From Spisula solida (taxonomy: Eukaryota; Mollusca; Bivalvia; Venerida; Mactridae), in the NCBI GenBank assembly GCA_947247005.1, contig OX365948.1:37018601-37082600 (forward strand): 64,000 nt of DNA, read 5' to 3'. Below are positions 1 to 31,300 of the stretch, piece after piece. Made by a program: the position numbers and the translations under genes. Numbering within the stretch: position 1 is the stretch's first letter; each line of letters begins with the position of its first letter. Under the pieces are notes generated by a model. That model was not told the DNA's origin, made no database searches, and saw nothing but the letters and a program-made list of their open reading frames with translations.

Positions 1-3000
1 ACTAAGCCAAGAACATAAAGTTTTCTAACATTGATCTACACAATGCACAAGCACCTATGTCGGCAAAACGCAATGGGTCCGGTTTAACGACACGGGTCCG
101 GCTAACGTAACGAAAATGATCCGGCTAAAAATGGTGGATATCAACAAAAATCAGCAGGTGAGTGTAACATTTTTGCGTATTTTGTATTGTTATTCTTGAA
201 TTCTGAAGACAGGAATACTCTTACGGAATGCCCACGTTTGTCCAGCAAGCTCGTAGCTACTTCGTCGCCTGAAAAACGATTTGTCGTATCTACCTTTTTG
301 TAGTTTTGAGATATTGGCGTTTAAAGTTTTGAAATGATATAACTTTTTCACCTTATAGGATTTTTCAGAGATTTCAACACCACTTATTGTGTTTTGTTTC
401 TCCCCTTCATCATGCGCAGTATCTAGCCGTTTGCATGAGCCGTTTGATTAGAAATGTGACTTTTATGTTCGGACATACGACAAATTTGTAACATTTTTAC
501 ACAAAATGTTAAAACCAAAGTGTCACATTGGATATATGACATTTCGAGTCTTTATCATCGCATCTTTAAGGCACTTACGACAGTTTGGTTTTGAAAATTT
601 AAAATAACTTCAAACAGAAAATGATTGAACATGTAGCAAATAATGTTAAAATCAAAACAAAATAAACAGTGATAACATCAAAAAATCATTACACTTGACT
701 ATTTTTAAGAGCGCATTAATGCTAAATTAATTCAAATATAATAATTTAATAATGCTAATTAACACTGTCATGATAATAACTATTTAAAATGAAAACAAAC
801 ATGAACATGAAATATGATTTTACATGTATATACCTCGTAATTGCCATTTTAATTAGTTTATATTTATATTTAAGTGTTTATTATTAAAACATTCTAAGGA
901 ATAGAAAGGTTCAAACAATATTTATCTTCATTAAAACTGTCAATTAGAAGTACAGAAGTTATCATTATGTGTTAGTTACAATATCAAATATTCTGCCATT
1001 AGAAATTAAACCAACCATAGTAGACATTGCAAAAGAAAACAACATGAACTATTATCGCATTATCTATATTGCAGTTATCGTTCCTTCTTCGTGTATTATA
1101 CATTTTAGTCACTGTCATTCAAGATCCAAATGTGTTGAAAGATACTTCTTCTATCCACCATTGAAATATTTGAACTACTAAATACAATGCCAGATACATC
1201 CAAAACTTTCAATTCAATGGTTGGGGTTATATTTGCAACTATAGTTGGTGCAATATTGTCGAATTATAGGTACAACTGATCAAGTTTTCAGCAATAAGTT
1301 ATTACATGAATGACGTCATCGAGATTATTTCTGCAAGAGCTCAAATTCAGAACATTCGGATTAGATATGTTTATGAGAAACCCAAGGGCTGATGTTGGAC
1401 TTTCACTCAGATCTAGCCAATACAAACTTGCGGAGTTCAATTCAGTTGCCAGAATGAAATCCGACTCAGGAACCGAGCACTAAAATACACTACTTGGAGG
1501 CAGCAAAATTCGTAGAAATTCGAAAAAATGTGCTAAAATGTTTGAAAATACAACGGATTATTGAGAGTCACATTAATAGATCCGTTGAATTGAAATCATG
1601 ATAATGCCAATGTATTGAATTCGTCAAAATAACTTCATTAAGTTTGCTAGGCAAGTTCTGTTAATTTACGTCAATAACTCATGTAGTTCAATATTAGGAA
1701 TAATTTTCACGCCGATGTGCTCCTGTAGATCAACCAGGGTGAAAGAACATATTGACAACCAGAAATATCAAACTTTTTGTGAAGTATACATGTTAATTCA
1801 TTTGCGATTCACACAATACCCATGGTTTTGATACATTGTTGCTACAAAAAGATTTGTCTATCCAAATCTAAGAATGCTGTAACAGACATGCATAGGTAAA
1901 CCAAGCATATGCAAGTTATATGCACTAATTATACTAAAACGTATTATGCATGAGAAAAACACACAATAATTGCAGTCAATACAATGTCTCTTAGGAAGGT
2001 TGAACAATACGTACTATTAACTACAGAACATTTGAAGTATCTTTACAATGGCTACATACCAGCTACAAATGCAAAAAAATGGATAATAGGATACACTTAG
2101 TCTCCAATATAATCTTACATCTATATGAATAATTGAATTGTGTGTCCGAACAATGACGTACAATCCGAAAACATACGCTTAAAATCCAAACGAAAACAGT
2201 TAAATAAACTGTATATTTTATGCATCAGAGCAATGAAATGTGGTAAATGTATATATAAAATATCTACCGAAAGGCAAACTTACATCGCAAGTAATTAGGG
2301 CAGTTGGAAGCCAGCATTCTGCTTCGTCTTACAATGTTGTTTATTATTTGATCGACTGCCACGTGGGTGAGTTTAAACAATGTGATTGGATGTTTCGGAG
2401 ATACGACATTTCAAACTATGAAGACGATAGGTTGATTTGGATGTACGGCCTTTCAATTTTCACTTTTATTTGATCACGTGACTAAACTCGACCATCTTAT
2501 TGGTGAAATGACTTAAGACAATTCGTTACTTAATTTGATGTTGAATCGTGGAGATACGACATATTAATATTCCCAAGCGCGACATTCAGGCTATGTATAG
2601 CTATGATGAAAATTTCAGGAGATACGGCACATTAACACGATTTCATTCGTACCAAAATCTCATTTTTCGCAAAAATGGAGTTACATTTCATTTCTGAGGC
2701 GACGACTTGGTTTTGTCTTTCACCAATGCATATGCACGTAATGCACGTTGAAAGTTATGATTCAATCGTAAACAATGCAAAACAGATATGAAAAAACGCG
2801 GACATTTTAGACAAATTAGCCAAAGTAAGAGCTTACCGAGTCTAAACTACGTCATGTATGTACTTGTATGTATTGTAGGGTTACATTTCTTTCCCGTATA
2901 CTCATCTTTTATTAATAATGTATTTATATAGGCCAAAATCTAACGTTTTTAAAGTTGAACGAATCATGGTCCGGTTGTCGATACAACGAAAATGGTCCGG

Positions 3001-3390
3001 CTCGTGTTTTACTCGCCATAACGACAATTGCAATGTCATTGTCTTGTACTACTCTGACTAATTTTAACATTATTTTCTACTTTTTGTTGCTTGTGTATAT
3101 CTGAATAATTTATGTACATGTTGACTGATAAAATATTGAAAACTCAGATAGGGGTCGAAACCGACTACGAGTACAACATGGATTCAAACGTGGTACACGT
3201 CCGAATTTATGTATCTCCGAATTGTACAGTACTGGGTTAGAAATAACGGTAAATGTCGGAAAATGTAACAACATAGATCAAAAATACAGGCAGCGGATAG
3301 TAATGTTGCTATAAATACATTTAATACTCGACTGGAAGACTTTTTCCCGTGTATTTTAAGCCCATTAATCGAAACATTTGATTCAAACTC
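1..3390. other. Non-coding AT-rich DNA, no gene recognised
   Basis: No open frame here resembles a protein I know; the longest (969-1181, 2240-2473) are short and low in complexity. Two similar segments with repeated GGTCCGG-type motifs lie near 80-140 and 2965-3005 in the same orientation. They may be the edges of an old repeat. Variants of 'GGAGATACGACAT' recur at about 2400, 2550 and 2620. I see no RNA gene. Confidence 0.5.
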
Positions 3391-4260
3391 GCAGTCTGGG
3401 AGGATAAATGGCTCATGAAGTTCAACCCCGACAAGTGCAATGTTCTGACCATCACCAAGAAGAGAAAACCCTTATCAACAAACTACATCCTACACGGCCA
3501 AGTTTTGGAAAAAGTAACATCTGCTAAATACCTCGGTGTCACCATCAGCTCAGACCTAAATTGGAACAATCATATTCATAACATCTGCCAGAAAGCCAAC
3601 AAGACCATTGGATTCCTAAAAAGAAACCTCAACATCAGCAACAGAAAATTGAAAGAAAATGCCTACAAGTCATTAGTACGACCAACACTAGAATACGCCT
3701 CAACAGTTTGGGACCCACATCAGCAAAACCACAAGAAGAAAATAGAAATGGTACAACATCGAGCTGCCCGTTACGTCATGAACAACTATAGAGGAACATC
3801 ATCTGTAAGTGACATGCTAAATCAACTAGAATGGCAAGAACTAGAAAAAAGACGAGAGCAAACAAGACTCAACATGATGTACAAGATTATACATGGACAT
3901 GTGAACATCTCAGACTCGTCAAGACTACTACCGCCAAGTCGAATATCCAGGACATCTCACCTATACTCATACCAAATTCCAACATGCAGAACTGAGGCTC
4001 GAAGGATGTCCTTCTACCCAAGAACCATCAGGGACTGGAACACCTTACCACCAACCACAGCAAGTGCCCCGAGTCTTGAATGCTTCAAGGCTCGGCTAGC
4101 CAACTGAATATGGACTCTTGTTTTTACTGTGCACCTGTATAAAGTGTTATTTAAGTTTTCACTGTTATTTGAACTATTTTAACGTTAATTTGCGCACCCC
4201 CGTTGTGACAGAAAAATCAGTGTATTGATTGTGGTCACGTATTTGGAAGAAGAAGAAGAC
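3391..4260 (+). mobile_element. Non-LTR retrotransposon (LINE) 3' fragment, reverse transcriptase C-terminal part
   Basis: An open frame of about 235 codons (ATG at 3415, continuing upstream to about 3391, stop 4105-4107) encodes the downstream part of a LINE reverse transcriptase: a 'WLMKFNPDKC' segment, 'AKYLGVTIS' and 'LVRPTLEYASTVWDP', then the basic C-terminal tail typical of animal LINEs. The palm motifs with the catalytic aspartates are absent, so the copy is 5'-truncated and cannot work alone. It ends with a short GAA-type repeat near 4248-4260, consistent with a LINE 3' tail. It is one of the few intact frames outside the genes, suggesting fairly recent insertion. The clade (CR1/Jockey-like) is not resolved. 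Confidence 0.9.
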
Positions 4261-4860
4261 TGCTAATGTATTTAGTATACAAACCTCATATTGATAGGCA
4301 CCATACTAAAATGACTTAACTATTTATTTTGCGAAATTTTGTATTATTATCTTGACAGGTTTTAGAGATAATTGATAGTTTGCATTTTATATTGAATGAC
4401 CCTAGTAGATTACACGTCCCGCGTCCCCCTGTATTTTGAGAAACATGCCTAAATGTTTGACAGTGACGTCACTATGTAAAATATTGTTCGTAGTCCTTTA
4501 AGCCATATTTTTATTACCTCACTGGAAAAACGTTCCGCAGTCTGGGTTTCAACAACTTGTAAACGTCAGCCGAATTCCATGAAGAATAAAGAAGTTTACT
4601 CGGCTTAAGCATAGAACATTTTTTCATCGGACTTTGTTGTTTTTGGCGCCGAGTAGCAATATTTAAAACCACTAAATAAATGTGTTCTTTAAATAAAGTT
4701 ACAATTGTACATTTGAACTAAACCGTAACATGATTAAGTCTAAGGCCAGCTGGCAGACATATAATCAATGAAAGAAAAAGCTTATGTGTATACATGTACA
4801 AAATGTATAAACAAAACAGTAATTTTAGTGTGCCTCCGTAGCTCAACTATGTATTTGCGC
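4261..4860. other. Intergenic, nothing recognised
   Basis: AT-rich sequence between two LINE fragments. I see no coding frame, no tRNA-like boxes and no clear repeat. Confidence 0.4.
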
Positions 4861-5064
4861 GCTAGCCGTCTAATGTGTCACCAAACTGCTGACAAAGATC
4901 TTCCAATATGCCCTTGATACTGGAGGGGTTCCATCATACTTCAATTACTGACCAGTATCACTCGCATCAATAACACGCATGGTACTCGAACACACCATGC
5001 AACACCTGGTAACCAATGAGATCCTCTTTGATTACCAATCGGGACACCTCGGACAATCTCTACG
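4861..5064 (+). mobile_element. Decayed LINE reverse-transcriptase fragment (N-terminal RT part)
   Basis: Translation gives degenerate LINE RT text: 'ALDTGGVPSYFNY', a stop, 'PVSLASITRMVLEHTMQHL', then 'NEILFDYQSGHLG'. This corresponds to the RT segment before motif A. A stop codon and the loss of similarity after 5060 show it is dead. The following 5067-5336 carries a minus-strand open frame that I cannot identify. The next RT piece restarts at the same 'LFDYQ-G' motif, so two RT copies appear to be juxtaposed. Confidence 0.75.
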
Positions 5065-5384
5065 AATCATCTCTCGGATGTAAATAGAACGTCGCCATTT
5101 TTTAACGTCTTTCGCCATGACGTCATCATGACAGATTTAAACAGAATTTCAATGGAATACACGCCCATCAAGCAAGCGCTGCGTAGCTGCGTGTTATGCT
5201 CAAAGAGTGTAGCGAAATAGTATTGTTTAATCAATAAAACGTCTTTTGAAAGGTCCGCTGCTGATAAGTTACGGTCTATTTTCTTCGGCCCATTTGCTTC
5301 TGCGTAGGATTTAAGAAAGAAAGCTTCTGGATTCATACGCTTGATACATCAGAGGTATTTTATCCCGTAAAAATGCCGTACGGA

Positions 5385-6021
5385 CCGTTCCGATTGTTTG
5401 ATTACCAACATGGCTTCCACAAGAACACGGCTAGTCACAACCATAGAAGGAATCGTCAGCAAGCTACGCACAGGAAGAGGCCAAGTGGGTGTAAGCCTGC
5501 TCGATTATGCAAAGGCTTTCGACAAAGTCCCTCACAGATGCCTTTGCCACAAATTACGCCACTATAGAATCAAGGGACACAACCTCGGATGGGTCCAATC
5601 TTTCCTGAGGTAACGCTTCCATCAGGTTGCCCTCGAAGGCAAACATTCAGCAAAAGCAGCTGTGATTTCTGGTGTGCACTAGGGGACGGTTTTAGGCCCT
5701 CTACTTTTCCTGGCCTAAATAAATGCCTTGCCAGATTGTACCTCATCAGAAACACCATTATTTGAGGATGACTGCCTCTTGTATAAGTATATCAGATTCC
5801 CAAACGACCATAGAAAGCTCCAAGGTGACCTCGATGCACTCTGCGAATGGGAGAGCAAGTGGAAGATGCAGTTTCATCAAGTCCTCAGCATCTGTACTAA
5901 CAGTGCATTTAGACAGGACACTCAGTACACTCTTCATGGTCAGGTACTGGATAAGGTCGCCGAGAGTGCGAAGTATCTGGGAGCGACACTCACCAATGAC
6001 TTGGACAAAACATATATATAA
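5385..6021 (+). mobile_element. Decayed LINE reverse-transcriptase fragment (catalytic region)
   Basis: Frameshifted and stop-interrupted RT. It runs from 'RLFDYQHGFHKN' (about 5390) into another frame with 'LLDYAKAFDKVPH' (motif A region, about 5497-5535). Next come 'GTVLGPLLFL' (about 5682-5711) and 'FEDDCLLYK' (motif C region, about 5761-5787), where the usual A of FADD is E. It ends in 'AESAKYLGATL'. Same broad family as the fragment at 3391-4260. Several frame breaks make it a pseudogene. Minus-strand frames at 5570-5758 and 5758-6102 are its shadows. Confidence 0.85.
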
Positions 6022-6329
6022 GCCGACTTGTTCTGCAAGAAGTTGTTTCAGAAAGAAATCACGACAGAGACAGATAATATACATTTTGTATTCGGTACCC
6101 AATTAAATCTAATTTGGTAACGACTACGGTTGTATCACATTCAAAAGAAATATACAAGTTGAGCATTAATTGTGAAATATTTGTTTGAAAGTTATTGTGC
6201 GAACTAGCGTTTTATAAACGCGATAAAATATACTGCTAGTCAAATCAATTTCCTATCATTATCAATATGTACGACTTTAATAAACTTACTTTCGCTGTAA
6301 TTGTTATGGTTTATTTGCTTTTATTTAGC

Positions 6330-6715
6330 CTTCCTACTGTGAGACCCATACGGGCAATGGCCCCTAGAAGAGGTAGTCATTTTAGGTTTTGATGGATAAT
6401 GCAAGATTCTTGTACTGAAGATGCCCAAGCTTTACAGGTATCCCTTTAGTACTTTTTAAGGGTCTGATGAATTTAGTATTGTAAGGTCTTTTATGATTTG
6501 ATCTTGTGACCTAGGTTTTGATCCCAGATGACCAAATATCCAATTGGCTTAAGATTTTGTTGAGATGATCATTGTGACCATGTTTCATAAAGATTAGGCC
6601 GAAATTGTGACCTCTAGTGTCTACGCAAACAAATTTATGACGGACAGACAGACGACGGACGGATGATGGACAAAGGGTGATCACAAAAGCTTACTCTGAG
6701 CATAAAACATTTTAA
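6330..6715 (+). repeat. Dispersed 'GACCTAG' bivalve-type repeat, partial copy
   Basis: Contains the unit 'TTTTGTTGAGATGATCATTG', 'TTTCATAAAGATTAGGCC' and a GACGGAC-rich tract, followed by 'GTGATCACAAAAGCT'. The same order occurs in the longer copies at 8088-8932 and 12266-13792. Non-coding and degenerate. Confidence 0.75.
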
Positions 6716-6929
6716 AAAATACGTAGTTTTTTAACATGGTCTGGAGATCTACACCTTTGAAGCAATTACAGAAAAAAACAACTTTTTATGTAAATAATTA
6801 AAAATAAAAACTTCAACAGCTGATTGCATCTGTTTAATTTATTAGTTTAAAAAGTTTATCCAAATCTTAGGTTAAAATCTAAATATAACAAACTTGTATA
6901 CATGTATATCACAGCACATTACAAATATG

Positions 6930-7560
6930 AACAAGAGGTGTTTGTAAAAGATGGATGCCCCGCATGACAACCAAATAGTCATTTATGTCAAAAGTCATAG
7001 CGGCATAGATTTTTGACCTACTGACCAGACCTCAAAATATATACATGTAAGAATCATCACCTGATGAAGACCTAACTGTAAGTTTAGAGTTCCTTGTCTC
7101 AGCCGGTCTCGAGTTATTGATCAGTAACTTGGCCGACGGACAAGCAGCATGTGCAAAGCAATATACCCCATCAACAAAGATGTGAGGGGCAAAGATATAA
7201 AAGTGAAAAACTAATCAACAACATAACCATATATCAATAAGGAATAGTCATAAAATAAAGTGTTCAGATAGAATACTGAGTAAAACTAGAGCTGTCGCAA
7301 TTCGGCAGACTAATATACCCCCGCCGACAAAAGGCTATAATTCTGCCAAACTTCATCACAACACAAATTCCTTTCTCCATGCACATCTATATGTTGAGGT
7401 GTAAGTTTGAGAGAAATCCTGCCTAAACTGTAGGAGATGTTGCGTCCACAAGAATGCGTCTACGGACAGACAGACAGACTGACAGACAAGCTGAATCCAG
7501 TATACCCCCCGCACAATGAGTTGTAAGGGGGGTATACTGGATTCAGCTTGTCAGTCAGTA
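6930..7560. repeat. Dispersed non-coding repeats ending in a strong hairpin
   Basis: Repeat-like text beginning 'AAGAGGTGTTTGTAAAAGAT', with a related copy at about 11310-11725 inside aminotransferase intron 9. At 7480-7556 a GACAGACAAGCTGAATCC arm is followed by its near-perfect inverse after a loop of about 15 bases, giving a hairpin of about 30 bp per arm. The rest to 8087 is unremarkable AT-rich DNA. Confidence 0.6.
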
Positions 7561-8087
7561 TAATAAAGAAACATGGACATACCATGAAAGCCAGGTATAT
7601 TACAATGCATTAAATCTCTCACTGATAATTCCAAAATCTGATACGATTTTGAAATGTTAATGGCTCATTAAATACTGGATTGGTGAACTTTTTGTTAACA
7701 TAACATGAAAAACAGAAATAACGTTTGAATGATGTTTGCGAAATCACTCACAAAGTTGGTGGGAGTGGTTAGTTTTAAAGGTCTGTAACTTTGTAATTTG
7801 ATGTTGAATTTTGCTCAAATTTTCAGAAACTGTTCAAAAGAGTCTTGTCTTTCTAATGCCATATTATCATGATTTTATAATTTTGTCACTATAAGCACGA
7901 TTTTCCTTGAGAACAGCTCATATACATTAGATGCATGCTTAACAATATGTACACAGACAACTCATTTTAAAAGTGTTAGAGAAACAATAATGAAAACAAC
8001 TAGAAATACTGGAAAACATCAAAGATTGATTAATTTAGAGGTAGGACTGTACACAAGATAAATAATACTGCAAAGTTTTATCAATAC

Positions 8088-8932
8088 AAGAGGGCCCAAA
8101 GGGCCCTAGGTCGCTCACCTGTCGTAGTGCATGCAAGCCCTGTGATTTGACCTAGTGACCTAGTTCTTGACCCAATATTGCACTTGACCTAGAGTTTGTT
8201 GAGATGATCAATGTGATCAAGTTTCATAAATATTCAGTCAAAATTATTACCTCTATTGACTACACAAGGTTTTTCTATGATTTGATCTTGTGACCTAGTT
8301 TTTGAACCCGGATGACCCAATATCGAACTTGACCTAGATTTTGTTGAGATGATCATTCTGACCAAGTTTCAGAAAGATTAGGCCAACATTGTGACCTCTA
8401 GTATCTACACAAGGTTTTTCTATGATTTGACCTTGTGACCTAGTTTTTGACCCCTGATAACCCAATATCTAACTTGACCTAGATTTTGTTGAGATGATCA
8501 TTGTGACCAAGTTTCATAAAGGTGAGGCAAAAAATGTAACTTCTAGGGTCAATACAAGGTTTTTCTATGATTTGACCTTGTGACCTAGTTTTTGATGCCA
8601 GATGACCCAATATCGAACTTGACCTAGATTTTGTTGAGATGATGATTGTGACCATGTTTCAGAATGATTAGGCCAAAATTGCGACCTCTAGTGTTTACAC
8701 AAGGTTTTTGTATAATTTGACCTTGTGACCTAGTCTTTGACCCCGGATGACCCATTATCTAACTTGACCTAGATTTTGTTGAGATGATCATTGTGACCAA
8801 GTTTCATAAAGATTAGGACAAAATTGTGACCTCTAGTGTCTACACAAGCAAATTGTTGACGGACGACATATGACGGACGAAGAGTGATCACAAAAGCTCA
8901 TTCTGTCACTTTGTGACAGGTGAGCTAAAAAT
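8088..8932 (+). repeat. Long 'GACCTAG' element with about five internal ~145-bp tandem units
   Basis: Starts with a palindromic GGGCCC-rich head and 'GCTCACCTGTC'. It continues with about five diverged tandem units of roughly 145 bp, each with 'GACCTAGATTTTGTTGAGAT', 'TTTCATAAAGATTAGG' and 'TTTTTCTATGATTTGA'. It ends with 'GACAGGTGAGCTAAAAA', so CTCACCTGTC/GACAGGTGAG form short terminal inverted repeats. No coding potential. This repeat type is, to my knowledge, widespread in bivalve genomes, which supports the host assignment. Confidence 0.8.
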
Positions 8933-10158
8933 TGCCACAACAAACCCCAGTCAACAAATCAAGCTTCACCCCCACACAAACACAGAGTATCTACATATTT
9001 ATATACATGTTATATACCGTAGTGTACATATATCGCATGTATAACAAATAACACAATCACCTTCATCTGTTTTGTTCTTCTCTGATAAGTGAAGCAAGCC
9101 TTTCAAATGCCTGAAGTATAAGAACGAGAAAATAAACACCTTACAAATTTGATAAAACATCAAAAATACAAAACATTGTAGCTCCAAAATGGCAACGTTT
9201 TCTTTCAATATGAGGTACTTGAAATATATGTTCGTGGGTATATAAAACAAATGAAGATACAAATGCTGCTTACCGGTAATCTACATGTGAGTAAATGCAA
9301 TCAATGTCAAGTTATCAAAATGGTTATTGTCTTTGAGCTACATTATTTTGTTATTCCCTTTGATTACATGTGAGGACCTATAGTAGCTGTAATGCTTATG
9401 ATATATTATTACCAGAATGATGGAAGGGACAAAATGTAGCTTTGACCAAAATGACGAACACAGCTAGTACCGTATTTAATTTTGCATCTGAATGGCATAC
9501 AGCTATGATTTAATCAATCAAAACTCGTTCCAAACCATACAGATTCAGAGGAGATGAAAGCAGAAATATAGGATCCTTCATGAGTGGTCTTTGGAGATCA
9601 ACATTCCTTAAACGAGTCTAGAAAACGCAGGTTATTGAGCGAGCCTTTGGCGAGCTTAATAATTTGTTTTCATGACGAGTTTAAGAAATGTTGATACCAA
9701 ATACAATGAGTGGTGGATTCTTTTTATCACATAACCATAGTTACCGAGTCAAAACAACGTCAGAAATAACGAATTTAAGCAGACGACGATACGTTTTCGC
9801 GTCGAAAAGCTTGTGACGTCACGCATTTGTTATCACACGTGTTGGAGAACATTGCTCGGTCATTTGTTCTCACATGGAAGATCACGGTATTTATGTGATA
9901 AATAATCTTCAACATTGAACTGTAATCAGATACTGTAAAACCACTTATTTTCGAGGTTATTAAATCTGGTGAATATTGATACAATGTGATTTTGCTGGGT
10001 GGGTATTTCCAGGATAACAAAAGAAGGTTCTGCAAAGGAAACGCTAGGTCCCTGTCTTGGTTGTAGATTAACAATGCAGATTAGATTTTGTGGTCGAGTT
10101 CAATCAAGAAATCAACAAAAATTAAACCCCTGTGAAAAATAATTATTTTACAGTAAAT
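8933..10158. other. 3' flank of the aminotransferase gene; one hairpin repeat
   Basis: Mostly AT-rich without recognisable genes. About 9565-9705 holds an inverted repeat whose arms read 'CATTCCTTAAACGAGTCTAG' and the near-inverse 'GACGAGTTTAAGAAATG', probably a small MITE. No convincing polyadenylation signal was found close to the minus-strand stop at 10159. Confidence 0.45.
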
Positions 10159-28391
<18,233 letters not shown>

Positions 28392-31300
28392 TTTGTTGAG
28401 ATATTTGTGAGCGAGAATGTGTGTGACATTACAATATTTACAATAATACAAATGGTGTATTTGAATAAAAGGGAAGTAACTCTAACAAAAATACAATTAC
28501 GGTCTCCTAGCATGCACTTATTATTTCCCTTTGGTCGCAATTGCATGCATGCATCCTCTTCGGTTTGCACACGCATGTTTAATTAACATGCGTGGTTTGC
28601 ATTATTTTGCATATTGTTAAAACGGATTACTGCATCATTGATAAAGAAGGAATAATAAAAATACAGAAAATAATAGATCTATGTACAGTATAGATTCTAT
28701 TTTATATATTTTTAAACATAAATCAATTTCTGTACAAAAAAAGTGTAAAACTTATTCTTTATCAATGAAACTGTTACCTGTGATTATGGTATGATAAACA
28801 CTTTGGTATACCAGAAATGTAGAATGCATGTACATTTGTACATGATTTTGGAATCCCTGTACAGTAAGTCCACAATGGCCAAATATAGATCCACGAGAAA
28901 TTTTCAAACATTGTTCGTAAATGGATTACAGTAGACGTATAAAACTAGTATATCTAAATAATTTTTTAAAAAAATGGAGTCAATAGAAAATCAATCTTGT
29001 TTTGTCAGTAAGTATATTTTAGTTAATTAAACTGATATGTTTCTATTTTTTTTCCAGAGATAGATCTAGCAATTATTGTAACCTGAATGTTTTTGATAAA
29101 GAAATTGAAGGAAGCTTCTTGAACCTTTACTCAAGTACTCAAGTATAAATAAATCATGAATCTGACTTCATTCCATAGGGGATTGAGGGTTTATTTAACA
29201 CCATTTAATAGTATTAAGTTTTTACTCTTCATATTGTTAATATTTGTAAGGATTTACAGTTGGGTTTCCATTTGAATAACATTCGAACACCAACTCTATT
29301 TATAGATCATGACGTATGGGTCTACAAATAATGCACACTTCATGTACATGTACCTATCACAATACAAATATGCCACTTTTGTTATAACTCATTATCGAGA
29401 GCTAAAAGTGACGGTGAACTGTTTCAAAAACAGCCCTTTATCTTTTTAGAGTTGTAATTGTTTCGACATAATTATTGTGGATTTGTTGTACTATATTTCA
29501 CAGACCATTGGGTTCTGGACCATGCCCCCTCCCGCTACGCGCCTGGAAATATTTTTTATATTAATTTTATATCCAGACCCAAACAATAATCACACACACA
29601 TTTGTTGGATGTCATTGATATCATTTAAATTCCTCTACATAGCTTAAATAACATGTATTTAAGTAGATTGACATTTACGAATATTTTTATTTGACCCAAA
29701 TACGTTTCATAATGTTTGTGTGATTAGTGTAAGGGTCTGAGTATACAATAATGATGATAAAAATCCAACAACCAAAATAGGAACTTCAACGCAGGTAGAA
29801 CTATCCCTTGTAAGTGTCGTTCATTGCGAAAACTACGCATGACAAACTCCGCATAAAATCGGCGCTCACCAGCTCAATACCACAAAAACCACATAAGGGA
29901 GACAACAAAGTATTTAACACAGTATATTAATATGTGCTTCAACGGAGAACAGTTAATGCAATAACTTTGTCACCTCTGATGAGCCCATGCTTTATCATTG
30001 AGAAATTTACCGTGAACGAACACATGGAACAGGCTGCTATATGAGAATTGTTCACGAGGCTACCCATAAGATGACATTCGTTAAGCATCACAATCATGTT
30101 CATGGTCGATTGCATGGTATGTGCTACTGTTTTCTATACTGAGGGTCAAAATTGAGTGCACAATACTATGTTCATTAACTTTCAAAAACATAGTTGGACT
30201 AAATATCGCCTAACTTCTTTCCTGGAGACAATGCAAGGAACGTTGTGTTGTGGTCAAGACTCAGCTTCAAATCCCACCACAAACACACCTTTCAGTACCC
30301 TAATCACACGAATGTGAAGAATAGGCTAAAATAGTAAATACCTAACTATCCTGCTCCCATAGACTTTAAATCTTGAGGATATTGGAGCGCTAATTACAGA
30401 CGAGAAATGCAAATAACATCGATTGGATTATTCGGTATGAAAATACAGAAGCAATGCCCCTACAAATGTTGGTGCAAACTAAAAAGCATTATTTATACAT
30501 TTGTATAATTTAAACACCGAGTGTATTATTATGTTGCCTGATGCATTAATTTCGATTGTATCTTGTCATAATAAAAAAATGGATGTAAAAGACGGTTTAA
30601 ATATGAGTGGGGCCTCTCTCGTTATTATTTTTATTATTACGTTTACCCTATATCTCATATACATGTGAAGGGAAGTAACAATAGCTTGACAGTGGTCTTT
30701 GATTTCAACGCGGTATGGGAACACCTCAACAAAAGTATAATGAAAACCTCTTGCTGTAAAAAATGATTTGTCTGCAAGTAGCACAAATCCAAAAAAGTCC
30801 GAAATCCACAGAACTGTCAAAAATGGCGTTCGTTTTCGCCGATGTCAATATCGGCTTCGATACCATTCTCTTTGGGAACGAGCATCCTTGCCGTTTCTCC
30901 ACTAATGTAAATAAATAATTAAATATCATATGCGGCAATACTATGTGGCATGAAACTTGGCCATAATGCTAACTTGTGTTGCTTGAATCTAGGTCAAGTT
31001 TGAATATGGTTAATCTTGAGTAAAAATCTCGGTCTTCTCTGCCAAGAATCAATCTTGAAATAAAATTGACCCTGTGCTTCTTTTTCGTTTCAGTATATAG
31101 GCCTATAATTTTATTTATAGATGAAAAACATAAAAGGCCAACGGATTGCCTCCTTCAAGACAATTTTGATAATAAAACTTTTACATGCGCACAACTATTA
31201 GCTTCTAATATATTGGGGGTGTCGAGGACACTCGCTATTGACTATGGCATCCTGTTCATACTATTCGTAAAAGGGCGGAAACCTTCGATTACAAGCTCTC

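Noticed and set aside
5067..5336. 89-codon minus-strand open frame between two LINE fragments
   Set aside because: No recognisable domain, and it lies in repeat debris. I could not support it as a gene, though it may belong to another mobile element.
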